DNA of 64,000 bases from Eustoma russellianum (GCA_036186865.1 AP025069.1:23541382-23605381); one strand, 5' to 3'; positions 29,656 through 41,607 are shown, counted from the stretch's first letter. Notes: generated by a model not told the origin, from the sequence alone. Made by a program: numbers and translations.

Positions 29656-30546
29656 ATGGCAACCACTAGACACAACACCGAGCAAGAAGGTATGTCAAGC
29701 CAAAGGCCTCCACTTCTTGATAGTGAGGTACATTCCGATTCCGATTCTGAACCATCATATAATGATTTGTATGTTCAATATCTTGAATTGCATAAGTTTG
29801 CTAAGACTCTTGCAAAAGAAAAGAAACGCTTAATTGATGACAAGAAATTGTTAGAATCTTCTAACACAAATCTTGTGTCTCAATTAAACGATTCAAAAGA
29901 AGAGTCGTCTTGCATCATAAATTCATTAAGGTCTGAAATTTCATCAGTGACATCCGAGAAAACTGAAATGAAATCCGAGATTTCAAATTTGAAATCAAGA
30001 AACGAAGATCTAGAAAAGACGATAAAACAATTCGACAGACATACTTGCATGTTAGATCGTCTCATTTCTTCGCAAAAACATGAAACTGACAAAACCGGAT
30101 TAGGGTATATTCAAAATAATCAGGTACAAAACAAATCTACAAATTTTGTTTTATCTTCATCTAAGCGACATATACTTAAAAAGATCGTAAAGCCTAAAAA
30201 GGTGACAATACAATCTAGCGAGTCCCACGTTGCATTTCATCGCACTACTTCTTTTTCATCATGTGGAAAGTATAATTGCGTGCCATATAGATATAAAAGA
30301 AAGTCATTCATTATGCGATATTCATATCATACAAATGCATCTAGATCACAAACCATACACACAAACAGAAAGGCATATCAAAAACAAAGATCATACTATG
30401 TGCATGATAGGATTCTCGGCCAAAGACCAAACACATACCCACATAACATCTATTATGTTGCGTCTTCACCTCTCTTCTCACCTTTTGGAAGACCTAGAAA
30501 GGTCACCCAAATTTGGGTACCAAAAGGGACATTTGCAAAGGGTTGA
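29656..30546 (+). CDS. Internal 2: deletion-derivative Gag with coiled coil
   Basis: An intact 296-codon frame. It begins MATTRHNTEQEGMSSQRPPL, the normal Sirevirus Gag start, then jumps after LLDSEV directly into the acidic SDSDSEPSYNDLYVQYLE block. The whole capsid domain and zinc knuckle are missing. A strong coiled coil follows (about residues 35-125: FAKTLAKEKKRLIDDKKLL, EISNLKSRNEDLEKTIK), then the basic H/R/Y-rich region and the ending RPRKVTQIWVPKGTFAKG. Without capsid or zinc knuckle it probably cannot form particles, though the coiled coil could still join other Gag proteins. The open frame may reflect recent origin rather than function. Confidence 0.8.
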   Translation: MATTRHNTEQEGMSSQRPPLLDSEVHSDSDSEPSYNDLYVQYLELHKFAKTLAKEKKRLIDDKKLLESSNTNLVSQLNDSKEESSCIINSLRSEISSVTSEKTEMKSEISNLKSRNEDLEKTIKQFDRHTCMLDRLISSQKHETDKTGLGYIQNNQVQNKSTNFVLSSSKRHILKKIVKPKKVTIQSSESHVAFHRTTSFSSCGKYNCVPYRYKRKSFIMRYSYHTNASRSQTIHTNRKAYQKQRSYYVHDRILGQRPNTYPHNIYYVASSPLFSPFGRPRKVTQIWVPKGTFAKG

Positions 30547-30662
30547 ATAAATAACCCTTAAGAACGCACTTTTGATATTATTGCATAATACACTTGAAAT
30601 GCATGATTTTTGTTGTTATACTAATTGCTATTTTTTCTTACATGCACTTTTGATTTTATTTC

Positions 30663-30839
30663 CAAATAAAGGGGGAGAGAGATTGCATGATTTAAGGGAG
30701 AGCGAGAGTGATTGATTGCACAAATCAAGGGGGAGAGAATTCAAAATTCAAAATTTGAATTTGTGCACGATTGGAGGGGGAGCGGTTAAATTTAAGTCAT
30801 GAACTAAGGTTATTTTGTAAATCATCAAAAAGGGGAGAT
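30663..30839 (+). promoter_or_regulatory. Polypurine tracts before LTR C
   Basis: AAAGGGGGAGAGAG, AAGGGAGAGCGAGAG, AAGGGGGAGAGAA, GGAGGGGGAGCGG and AAAAAGGGGAGA, the last touching LTR C. Confidence 0.82.
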
Positions 30840-33513
30840 ATTTGAGAAAAAGAGTTTGAGTGATTCACAAAATGCATGATTTAAAAAACGTGTGTTAAAG
30901 AAATGCATGACACAATTTATTATTTGACACATTTTTGCGACAAAGTTGCCTTATATACTTTATATATAATGTTGCCGTACTAACAAGCCATGAAGCTTTA
31001 AAGCTTACATCAAATGCAAACATTTGTTGTGTTTGAACTATTTTCAGGTGCCACCATTAATGAACTAAACTAGTTCATTAAGTGAAGTACTTAGTTAAAT
31101 GAACTAAGTAGTTCATTAAATGGAGATTTATTTGGGGGCATGATGTCAACAAATTGAATAATAGAAAGTCTCCTTACTCATCCATATCACACGCCATTTA
31201 TATACCTTATATATATATATTTATATTTTTGATAGAAAGGCACAATACACATATATTCCGACGTACTACCGACACGTTACATATATTACGAACGTACGTC
31301 AACGTCACACCATTATACTTACCTCATATTTATGAGTATATTCAGGTCTTATATCAAATGCTATAAGTCATGGTGATGACAAAATTATTACGACACGTTA
31401 CAAGGTTCTAAACCAAAAATTGACGTATCGGGTGACAACCGAAACTTCGCCAACATGTCACGTACTTGCCATATATAGATGGCCAGACCCTATAATTCAA
31501 AAATGCCCACAAATTTCGTGGCTTACATGGTACACTCAGCCATAAAATCATTCCATATTGGCACACACAAGTCACCCCCAATTATGGCCAAATTGTGGAG
31601 ATTCCAAATTCACTTTTTAAGCACATGTTGGCGCCACTTTAATCAGCCATTAGAGCTGAATCTTCAAGTTATTTTATGTATATTATGTGTGACGTAATAT
31701 ATATAACATGTGAAAAAATTTCGTATTTAATCGGAGAAAAATCGTGTAATCGACAAAAGTTGAAAATTCGGTTTTCTACGAACGTAACACATGGAACGTT
31801 TTTGCCATGACATGTAACATCTATCTAGACACTTTTTACATATTCAATACATATTAAAGTTTTCTAGAATATTCAAATTAGGGCTGATTGGAATTTACCA
31901 TATATATGTAATTATTGTGCATTATTTGAAAAAGCTTACTAAAGTAAAATTGCAGCACATGCACATTGGTTCTACACATAATTCTCAGCTATGATGGAGC
32001 TTAGATGAAGCTTATTTGACACTTTAAACGGTGGAAAATGAGCCACACATGATTGGTGACATTGAAGAAGGCAACACACAAGGAAACAATTCAAAATACA
32101 ACACATGCTGAAATTTCAGCACATGTTGCTTTTTGTGGCCGAATTTCAGCATTATTTTGTCTTCAATTTGAGTCCAAAATTGAAGGGATTGAATGTGATT
32201 GTTTGGTAATATTTTAAATACTTTATGGAACATGTTTTGCAAGTTTATTTCAGATTTTACATCTCATTTGAGGATGCCAAGTTGGACCAATCATCAAGTG
32301 ACAAGCAAGCAAAGCCAAGTCATCTATCAAATCATGTTGTGCCAAATGAGCAAGATGGTGTCATATCTACACAAGGAAATCTTCCAAGGGCATTAAAGAG
32401 AATTCTCAAGGATGGAAGAGCCCTAAGGGGGGGCGGCCATGAGGTGATTAAAAAGAAGAGAAAAAGAGCAAACAAAGTCAAGACAATTCTCATATTCTCT
32501 CAAGTGCAAAAAGTGACTTCTACTTTCTTCTTCTACCTTTCTTTCTTATTCTCTCTCAAGCCTATTGTTCTTATATTCAAATATATTGAATAGGCTTTGT
32601 ATAGACCACCATACACGCTCATTGTTGTAAAAGGCTGATCAAGGTGTGATCAATCCTTCATTCGTTTGGTGGTGGTGTTCGTGAAATGTGTGATTGCTTG
32701 TAACGTTTGTGAAAAAGGGTAGGAGTTGGTGCGTAACTCCAGGAACCCTTGTGGTAAGGTGTTATTTTGTTTAGTGATAACCGAGGAAGGTGTCCTCGAA
32801 GACTGGAGTAGGTTGTGTTAACCAAACCAGTATAAAATTCTCGGTGTTACTACTTTCAGCACTTCAATTTCAGTTTGCATCACTTTGCGTCGTTTTCATT
32901 GCATTATTAAAAATACCAAACAACTTTCAAAAGATACCAAACTTTTCAGAAACATAGCCACACCTCTTAAGTTTTATTTTGCGCAAGTTTCAACCCATTT
33001 GGACAAGTATAAGTCATTCAAACGTTAATAGCTCTGAGACTAGTGCAATCTGATTTTCAGACTTGCAAAGGTTGAGACTTTGGACGTATTTGACATACTT
33101 CCCAAAGAAATTTTTGAAAATTGTTTCAACCCATTTAAATACATATAGTAAGGGTTTTTTCATTAAATTTTCAGACCATTTGGAGGAACGGATTAATTGG
33201 AATAAATTTTTTAAATCAGATTACTGTTTCTGGCCGATTTGCGCAATCTGACAACAAAACTTTTTCAAAGGGTTAGAGGTTGAATTCTGATCTGAAATTT
33301 TTAGGAGATACTCAGAACATCTGAGAATAAAATCTCTATAAATTTCAGAATTTTTGAAGGCCTATAACCTAGTTTCTCAAACGTTGCAAAACAGAACCTG
33401 AAAACAGAAACTGTTTTCAGAAGTTGGGTTTTTGGGTCAAAACATTTTTAAAAACCAAATTTTCCGCACCCACTATTCAACCCTCCTTTTAGTGGTGCCT
33501 TACAGGTCCTACA
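30840..33513 (+). repeat. Sirevirus LTR C (uninterrupted)
   Basis: About 2.67 kb, the only uninterrupted LTR of the array. The start is mutated (ATTTGAG for TGTTGAG) and it ends CCTACA at 33513. It contains the double hairpin at 31057-31081, TATATAGA at 31472-31479 and the CACATGCTGAAATTTCAGCA inverted repeat near 32101. It is followed by gypsy gag sequence, not by a primer site, so it is the true right end of the array. Confidence 0.9.
31472..31479 (+). promoter_or_regulatory. LTR C TATA box
   Basis: TATATAGA with the shared upstream CACGTACTTGCCA. Confidence 0.7.
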
Positions 33514-34085
33514 TTTGAGACACTGAGACAGGAGTCATGTGTCACAGTTTCTGAGTATGTCCATTGATTCACCACACTGGGCCGCTATATTCCTTCGACG
33601 ATGGTTGATGAAAGGTTTAAGATTGTTAAATTCATACGCATCCTAAATGCTCGGTTCCAGACATGGATGGTTAATGCACATTCGAGCAGTTTTGAGGAGT
33701 TAGTGGATGACTGCTACCGAGTAGGGCACATTATTTCACTTCAAGACATGGAGGCCAGAGACAGGAGACCTCGAGAGGGTATCGAGGAGCAAATTGGGAG
33801 ATGTGACCTAAATCCATAGAGGGCAGGCAGGCGACCTCAACAACAATCATTCAACTGGCCTCAGTCATAGCTTCGATAGCAGTGGTGCAGACCGGCGGCA
33901 ACTATCCTAATATGTTGACAATGTCAGAGACAGCACACTAGTGAGTGTCGCATGGTGATAGATACATGTTTCAGATGCGGCGAGATCAGGCAAATGATGA
34001 GAGACTGCCCGAGGAGGAGAAGAGGCTTACCAGGTGAAGCACGACAACAGAAGGGGCCATCACAGACCGATAACCAATATTAAAA
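33514..34085 (+). pseudogene. G3 gypsy gag remnant
   Basis: Begins at the array's right border with TTTGAGACACTGAGACAGGA. Translation gives blocks that match G1 Gag in order: VTVSEYVH, a stop, TTLGRYIPSTMVDE (compare MTVSEYVSKFLALGRFSPAV), then ARFQTWMVNAHSSSFEELVD and CYRVGHI, and a zinc knuckle CFRCGEIRQMMRDC near 33970-34010 in which the usual glycine-histidine pair is changed. The N-terminal half of gag is missing on this side. It is broken by stops and not functional. Confidence 0.82.
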
Positions 34086-34511
34086 GGTGCTGTCATAAAA
34101 CACCTGACACCCCAGATACTACCACAGGTATGTTAAGTTATGTGATCTAATTCCGACAAGTACCATCAGTGTTTGGAATTTTAACTGAGTCAGATGTAAC
34201 ATTGAATAAATTAAGTAAGAAGAATGATTGACCAGAAAAGCGCAACAGAAGCGCAGAGGTTAGAATGCCGTAGGCAAATAATCTTAGAAGAGCCTCCAAA
34301 ATAGATTGGATATCCGATAATCAAATTGTCAAATTTCAAAATAGAGCCACGTAGAATATGATTCTATAAAAGCGTGTTCGAACACCAAATCAGTACATTG
34401 GGTGATGTTCGAGACATGTGATAAGAGTGAATCTGGTAGAATGGTATTAATCAGCGGATTACTATTTAACTTACAAGTTTGAGGATGAAACTTTATGTAA
34501 GAGGGGAGGAA
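34086..34511 (+). other. G3 residual internal region and polypurine tract
   Basis: About 425 bases between gag and the LTR. No protease, RT or integrase motif is recognisable, so nearly all of pol is deleted. It ends with GATGAAACTTTATGTAAGAG and the polypurine tract GAGGGGAGGAA directly before TGTTACGG. Confidence 0.65.
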
Positions 34512-36951
34512 TGTTACGGCATGCACTCCCGCACTGTTAGTAAACGAGAACAGAGGAAATTATGATAGAATTAGGATAGCTCGGCATAGGTAAAAATTAT
34601 AAGCGTGCACAACAATAATTAACTAAAACCTTAGGAGACAAGATAACTTTGATAAAATAATTAAATGGAAATAATTTATAGCGCACAACAAAAATTTTCA
34701 AGTACACCTAAATAAAAGAAAGGAAGTAGTATATCGGAAAAATAAATTATTCTAAACCCTTTACCACCATGTCCAACCCATCTTGTCCCTCTTACACATT
34801 TAAAAAACCCTCCAATCAAATGCCTTGCATGGCATATACTTCTGACACCCCTCCACTCCCCAACCATACCAAATGATTAACCCTCCACTCCTTTTCCCCC
34901 GCTAGCATAAATTTCGGCCATATTGGAGAATTAGAAGGCAAGAATGGTTTATTACGCGCCTTCTTATACATGTACCACTTCAAGCTTCCTTTTGCACCAA
35001 TAACATTTCATGCATGTCTTACCATTTTACTTTTTATTTTCCCATCTAAAACCTCATCATGAGACTTTCTACCTCTCCACTACTTGAATTTCGGCCACTA
35101 AACTTGGAAGGAGGAGACCTTCATCTTTCCTCCACTAACTTCATTTTATTCTTCCAACTCCTTCTCCACTCCAAAACAACTTCACTCCCTCTCCCTCAAG
35201 GTTCTTCAAGTCTTCATCTTCCTCTAAATCACCTCAAAACCGAGGCTACCCCAACAAGGAAGAAGAGAAAGTTATTCCCACACCTCATGGTCAAACCAAT
35301 TGAATTTCATGCACCCCTTACAAGTTCCATCATTTTTTCTTTCTCTAACAATACACCATGATGAAACTATCCATTTTATCTTCCACTCACCTCCTCAATC
35401 TCGGTCATCATAAGGAAAAGGACAAGACAACTCTCTTATTCCATTTCCATTCATTTCACTCTCTTGAACCTTCACATAAAAATCTCTCTCTCCTCACTTC
35501 AACTCCTTCTTGCATTCAAGACGAAATTTCCCCACACTTTAAAACTCTAAACCGTGAGGGCACAAGAGAAGAAGAACACCCAACTTGATTCCCCTCCCAT
35601 TCTTTATTACAACCTAAGACAAGAATCTTTTCTCTTCCTTTTTCCAAGACAAGGGAAAAATTCTTCTTTCCTCAACCTCCAAGAAACCGAGAGTATTCAA
35701 GCCAAGGAAGAAGAAAATTCTTCCAAGTTCAAGTGGAAGACTCAAGATTTTAGTATAAGGATTTATAAGGTAAGCACCCCAATCTCCTTCCTAAATATCT
35801 TTTCTTCCTTCCATTCATCCAATTATTTAATCTTCCCTTCCCTAGGCCTCCAACCAATGACACCCACAAATGTAAGTAAGAGGAATCTTCAGCTTCACTT
35901 GAAGAAAATCCCTTGCATATGTAGGAATCTTCAAGGTAAGGTTCCACAAGCCCCTATTTAATCATCATCCCTCCTCTTATTCTTCCAAATGACTCCATCA
36001 CCTTTTCATTTCCTCATCTAGGCCAAGGACTACACAAAGAAGGAAGTAGGACCTTCCTAAGTTAAAGGTAGGAATCTCCAAGGGAGGGTTCTTAAAGAAG
36101 TGATTTTAGTGGTTTCTCAATGTTCATACCTTAAAATTAGCCATTTCCTCCCCCACTTATTAAGACAAGAGAAAGAAGAACCCTTTTACCATCTTTAGGC
36201 TAAGATCAAAGTAAAGGCAAGTATTCTTCCTAGCTTCTTCATGCATATTGAAAAAATTAGTTCTTTATGTTCATATCTAACCTTGGATCATGCATGCATA
36301 TCTTCAAATAATGCTTTATTTATCAAAATGAAGAAAATATGGTTGCATGCCATTTGTGTGATGGTCATGGTGTGATTTTCACTTATATATACTCATATGA
36401 TTAGAATGACATAGAAAAGTGTCTTGCATGTCAAAATGACGATACCTAGTAGTCCCATATGTTTTTGCATGTAGATGAATCATGATCATCATCATGATCA
36501 TGCCTTCCATGTTCATATTTATGATTGTGGCCATTATGCATGACTTTGAAATGTATGAGTGTAAAAAAGGTGTGTGATTATGTATTTCACCAACTTGGAT
36601 GTGCTTAAAAGAGGCAAAAATCATGTATGTGTGTGCATAGAAAATTCTACCAAGGGAAAAGTACATGTACCACTCATGGGTTTATTTAGCAACCCTAATA
36701 ACATGTGTAAATGATGCATTATGTGTTGTATGCACACACCCAAACCCTTTAGCCATGCATGTGTAAGTATCCTCTAAATATATAAACCATGTGCTTGATG
36801 TATTTGAATGAATGATTAGAAAAAGATAGGTGCATCTTGCATTTAAGTTATGATGATCAAGTTGCAATGTGCATTTGCATGTGTGTGTATCAACTTTCGG
36901 CCAAGTGGTCATCTTGATGTGCTTCGATAATATTTTAACAAGTGTTTAGAG

Positions 36952-36952
<1 letters not shown>

Positions 36953-36989
<37 letters not shown>

Positions 36990-36990
36990 A
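36953..36990. repeat. TA/TG microsatellite
   Basis: About six TA units followed by about fourteen TG units. Confidence 0.9.
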
Positions 36991-37739
36991 GTGTGTCTAT
37001 GTAAAGACTTCAATAATGTACCATATATCTATGGTAAACTTGTGAATGTACAAACTAGTGACTTAAGGAAGTAACAAACTAAGAAGTGGGGTTGTTTTAG
37101 GCAATTTAGCCCAAGGAGACACAAAGGGCATAATGGTATTTTCCAAATTTGAGAAGACATAAAAAAGTGGGTGTTTTTAATAAGGACTAAAAAATGAAAT
37201 AAAAAAGGACCAATGAGGACAAGATTGTAGCAATATAAGCCAAAAGTGGGTTGATTTTAAGGGTTAAACCGAGAGCACACTAAAAGGGGCAAAGTGGGTA
37301 TTTCATCTGAGGAAACGATATGGTAAATGAGCAAACTTTAGACCTAAGTGTTGGAATTATTAGATGCATGAGAACAACCCAATATCGAGCATTCTTGCAT
37401 CCATACGACAAAGCAAGTTTCGAAATGACATGTTTTATCATACTACACGATTTTACGAAATGTTTTGGATCACAAGACATTTTAAAAGAATTTTACACCG
37501 TATATTTGAAAGAGATGATTTCATGACGTGTAACGTCTTAAAAGGGATTTTAACAAACCGTACCCTGCGTCAATTGATTCCAACAGAGATAGCCTATGAT
37601 ATGTTATGCTGTTCCTACGGCCATATTTTTATGATTGAAGGCTGCCTAATTTCGGGAGTAATAGTGAGGATGTCAGGAGCAGATGTTATGAACGCCTATT
37701 GACACTAGAATCTAGGTGAGAGGTTGGTGTCACTTGGCA

Positions 37740-37930
37740 AAGAGATGTTCATCTTTGGGTTGATGTGTAACACATTGTCTGGGACAAGGGATCTCCGCCT
37801 TCCAGATGACATCTACCCTCACATTTTGGCCTGAGTGTAACACTGTGTCTAGGACCCGGTATCTCCACCAAAACACGTCATCGTTAGATCTATGTACGCC
37901 TGATGTAACACCATGGTTGGACCATTCGGA
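37740..37930 (+). repeat. Degenerate tandem repeat in G3 LTR
   Basis: Two to three units of roughly 70 bases, marked by GTGTAACAC, GTCTGGGAC or GTCTAGGAC, and ATCTCCRCC. The place, about 1 kb before the LTR end, parallels the hairpin arrays of G1 and G4, but I see no shared sequence. Confidence 0.5.
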
Positions 37931-38849
37931 TTCATGGTTAGTACATAGCACTATATGGGGAATTCAGTCAGCGTCTCTTGTGTACCGTTCGTATGAGAAA
38001 CGCTATGTACATGGCTTAGAAAAATTTGATATGATGTTTATGATGATGTTTTAAAACTTTTCTAAAAAGTGATGCATAATATTTCTTCATATGAGCATAT
38101 GCATATTGCCCGAGTTACCTTACTAGGAATGTGGTTATACCATTAGCGGACATATAGTGACGAGATAGAGCACGATTAATGACGTAGATATAGTCAAAAG
38201 GGAAATAAAATAAGACTCAAGTTAAAAGCTTAATAGCTACGTAAGAAGAAAGGAAATAATTTCTTCTGTGACTTTACCTTTCCGCTCTTTACCTGTTTAC
38301 ATGTAATTGCTGAGCTTTATCTTAGTTGTCACTGTATTTATGAAACACAGACGCATTATGTTACTATTTCACTGTACATGTGTTTTTTTATTAACCCGTC
38401 TCTGATGCATGATCCACATGACAAACCTAGGCAAATATACTTGCTGAGAGATTCGTTATCGCCCACCCAACCTTTTACCATATTGCAAAGGCTCGAGAGC
38501 TATTAGTTGATGATGACTCGGAGATAGATTACCAGTGAGGAGCTTCTGGGCCCAGATTATGTAGTTTTCATTCATGTTATTTTAGTTTGTATCATGACTT
38601 TGCACTGGTGACACATCAGATGTATTCGGATTTAGTTATTTTGTATGATGCATGTTGGTTTCGCTTTGTATATTTTATCATGCTTCTGCGATTTCGATAC
38701 ATGTTTATGTCGAGGTGCATATGAATGTTATCGACGCCTTGTACTTCTCATAACAGAGTGCAGCAGGTTCACCGTTCTGAGAAACTTTACCTCGATCTCA
38801 TCATATTACATTTCTTATGATTATTGAGCCCAAGCATGAGGCGGATTCT

Positions 38850-41340
38850 ATGAATTATTATCAGTTGCGTATGGGTTTTATAAAGTCATTATCTACATGC
38901 GATAATAATGTGTGGCCGTTTTGGAAGCTGGACTGGGCGCAAGTAGTTGAGTCTCACCTTGGTCATTAGGACGCTCATTTTCCTTTTCAACTTCATTAAA
39001 CTGGTATGCAGTTCTGGCTTACAATTGTGTATGGTTGTCATTCCATTGTAAGGCATCGTCATGTATGGTCTAAAATTCACAGTTTATTTTGTGTCCATGC
39101 ACTCTCGTGGTTGTTAGGGGAACATTTCCATACTTTAATGCGACGTTCGGAACATCGAGGGCAGACTACACCACGTATATCAATCACAAAGAATTTTAAT
39201 TCATGCATAACAGATTGTGAGCTGCTTGAGCTTCTGTATCAGGGACCAGATTTTACTTGGCAGCACGGCAGTGGGCATAATAGGGTGTGGCGTTATTTGG
39301 ATCGCATGTTGTGTAAACAGTTTTTTCTGGGCAAATATGCTAGGGCGGTTGTTCAGCATCTGAATCGTGCTATTAATCTTGCAGAGGGGTTCAGTCGTGG
39401 CCTAAAGAACTTGATGTTGTTGGGTCATATCTTGCCTTTTCAGGTGGGCAGGATAAATGTCGTCTCTTATTTAGCATATACTGATCATCTATTAATCTTT
39501 CTGAATGGTGCTAGTTCCAACCTAAAAAGGTTTCGTAAGTTCCTATTGGGATATCAAACGGCTAGTGGGAAGATGATTAATTTTGACAAAAGTCATATTA
39601 TCCCTCCGTCCTCCATTTCTCTCCGGTGGCTGACAATTATGAAGAACACATTGCAAATGTCTACTGCTTCTTTGGATGTTAAATATCTGGTCTCCTATTT
39701 ACATCATGGTATTTCTTGGGCTCAGTATTGTGTGCCCATAATTCAGCTTTTTCAACAGTATTGACAAGGCTAGAATTATCGCATTCTATCTCAAGCAAGG
39801 CATCTCAATTAATACGAAATGTATTAGCTTCCATTCCACTTCATTATTTTGTAGCCACTAAGATGTCCACTAGTATTCTTCGTAAATTGCACTGCATTAT
39901 GGCTTACTACTTTTGGGGAATGCAATCCGACCAGGCCAAAATCAACTGGATATCATGGCATGATATTTGCGCCCTTTGATGGAGGGTGGCCATGGGATTA
40001 AGGATTTGTTTGACATTCAGAAGGCTTACCCTTGTTGTGTCTTGTGGAATTATCATACACATGATTATTTACAGGCGACAGCGCTATGGGCTGCGCGAGA
40101 CCACACCCCTTGTCTCTATGATTCAACAGGCTGGCGACGCTTTTGAAAATTCATTCGGTCTGTGTGGATATTTTGCGATTAGGAAGGTAATCTGCCGTCT
40201 TGGAAGCTAAGCTGTAATGGTATCTTCTCGCTTCGTACAGCTTATGAGGCAGCTTAGGCCGCGGCATCCTGGTTGTTGATGCACAAGTTTATTTGGGCTC
40301 CTACTGCAATTCTGAAAGTGAGTGTATTTATGTGGTGCCTGTTTCATTATGCTCTGCCTTTCCTTGAGAATTTGACTGGTGTATTCCAAGTTTGTCCATC
40401 CTAATGCCCATTGTGTAAAACGCATGACATCACAATGATCCATATCTTTCTCACTTGTCCATGTGTTTCTTTCATCTAAGAGTATTATGGACTTTTAGTT
40501 GATGGCCCTCTAGTTGGTCTAGTGGCATCTACACTACGCACTCATTTGATGACTTGGTGGTTGCGAGGAAATTTTCAAAATCCCCCCTGGCCCTGTTTAT
40601 GTGATTCTACGGGCGATCATCTATTGGTGTGTCTGGCTCTCGTATGCAGGAATTATATTTGGGACTGCAAAGTGGAATTCCCGCCGTGCTATTGAACATT
40701 TTCGAGCCACGACATATGTGTGGAGCTCGTCTTTGATCGGTACTAACCGAGCGGCTTAAGTTCAACACCTGGTTAAAGCTTTTTTTATCTCCTCTTATGC
40801 GCCTCCCAAGGGTGAGAGTGGTTCGTTGGGCCTTGCCACCTATTGGTCGATTGAAAATCAACACAGATGCAGTACTTGGCCGGTCCATGGTTGCCGGCGG
40901 GGCAATACTCCTAGATCACTCTGGCCGTGCGCTTGAGGCAAACAGCTTTCCCATTTATGGCGTTGATTTTACTTACTTGGAGTAGCGGGATGCATTTTTG
41001 GCGTTTACATGTTTCAGCATGCGCGATACAAATTTTGATCTCAAGGCTGACTATAGTGATTTGCAGAGGGAACTCTCCACTTTCTGGCCTGTCTGTAACT
41101 CTATACGTGCCTACAACTCTAAGCTTTACCGCTTGCATAGTTTGATGCGGTTGAGTAGCATGACTATCTTCTTAGCCCCACGTGAAGCCAATTATGTGGC
41201 TCATTATCTATCGTAAGAAGGTCTTAGGCAATGTCAGTTCATTGTTATAAGACTCTTGAGTCGTTGCCTATTTTTGCTCGTGGTGCTATATTTTCCGATG
41301 GTGACATTGCTTCTATTCACACTTGAGTGCACAGTCCACT
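38850..41340 (+). pseudogene. L1c ORF2 remnant
   Basis: The endonuclease part (LTIVYGCHSIVRHRHVWSKI, then FTWQHGSGHNRVWRYLDRML) is joined in frame to the RT palm at about 39385, where AEGFSRGLKNL begins. Compared with L1a about 380 residues are missing, including GVKQGDPLSP and the fingers. The catalytic YADD is replaced by YTDH near 39480, so the RT is dead. Stops and frameshifts follow from 39760. The C-terminal RNase H is recognisable (LKINTDAVLG, APREANYVAHYLS) at about 40850-41216. Confidence 0.85.
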
Positions 41341-41365
41341 ACTGGGTTAGAATGCCGCTTGAGTT

Positions 41366-41396
41366 GTTGCCTGTGTAACCTATTGACACAGGCAAC
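41366..41396 (+). promoter_or_regulatory. L1c 3' UTR hairpin 1
   Basis: GTTGCCTGTGT (41366-41376) and ACACAGGCAAC (41386-41396): perfect 11-bp stem, 9-base loop. Confidence 0.82.
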
Positions 41397-41576
41397 CTCG
41401 GTATGATCGCTCTTCATTTATGTCTCTTGTGCCTCACTCTGTCTCTTATGTTTCATAAATACTGCTTCCATATCCCTGTTTTATTTATGTTGAGGATTCG
41501 AGTGGCTCATATGCGCAATATCTTGGATAGTAATCATAGACTCCCTCTCAAGATGGGTTGGCGGATCTCTCATTTG

Positions 41577-41607
41577 GTTGCATGTATTAAGATTGAATGC
41601 AGGCAAC
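41577..41607 (+). promoter_or_regulatory. L1c 3' UTR hairpin 2, decayed
   Basis: GTTGCATGTAT (41577-41587) and ATGCAGGCAAC (41597-41607): 11-base arms with one mismatch and one G-T pair, and again a 9-base loop. Confidence 0.65.

Larger units (their letters stand above)
7010..33513 (+). mobile_element. Tandem Sirevirus (Ty1/copia) array, non-autonomous
   Basis: Read on the plus strand and ignoring nested insertions, the order is internal 0 (7010-7779), LTR A (7780-16290), internal 1 (16291-18393), LTR B (18394-29599), internal 2 (29600-30839), LTR C (30840-33513). Neighbouring units share one LTR. All LTRs end CCTACA and the two full internal regions begin with the primer site TGGTATCAGAG two bases later. 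None of the internal regions contains integrase, RT or RNase H. The array ends at 33513 inside a gypsy gag remnant. Its left end is cut by the LTR ending at 7009. Multiple polypurine tracts and gag similarity to SIRE-A place it in the Sirevirus lineage. Confidence 0.85.
34512..38830 (+). repeat. G3 3' LTR, very long
   Basis: Starts TGTTACGGCATGCACTCCC after a polypurine tract. The end near 38800-38840 is recognised by GACGCCTTGTACTTCTC and GCAGGTTCACCGTT, a decayed form of the block that closes the G1, G2 and G4 LTRs. At about 4.3 kb it may include undetected insertions. It has a strand-biased, pyrimidine-rich zone (about 34870-36000), a TA/TG microsatellite (36953-36990) and a tandem region near 37740-37930. 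Open stretches at 35059-35961 come from the pyrimidine bias and are not genes. I see no host gene. Confidence 0.7.

Noticed and set aside
35059..35961. Overlapping plus-strand frames of 76-135 codons in a pyrimidine-rich zone
   Set aside because: Strand bias avoids stop codons. No domain, no codon pattern and no splice logic was seen; it lies inside the G3 LTR.
36379..38054. Possible host exons in 36-38 kb
   Set aside because: Short frames on both strands without recognisable domains; the region is bounded by LTR landmarks of G3.
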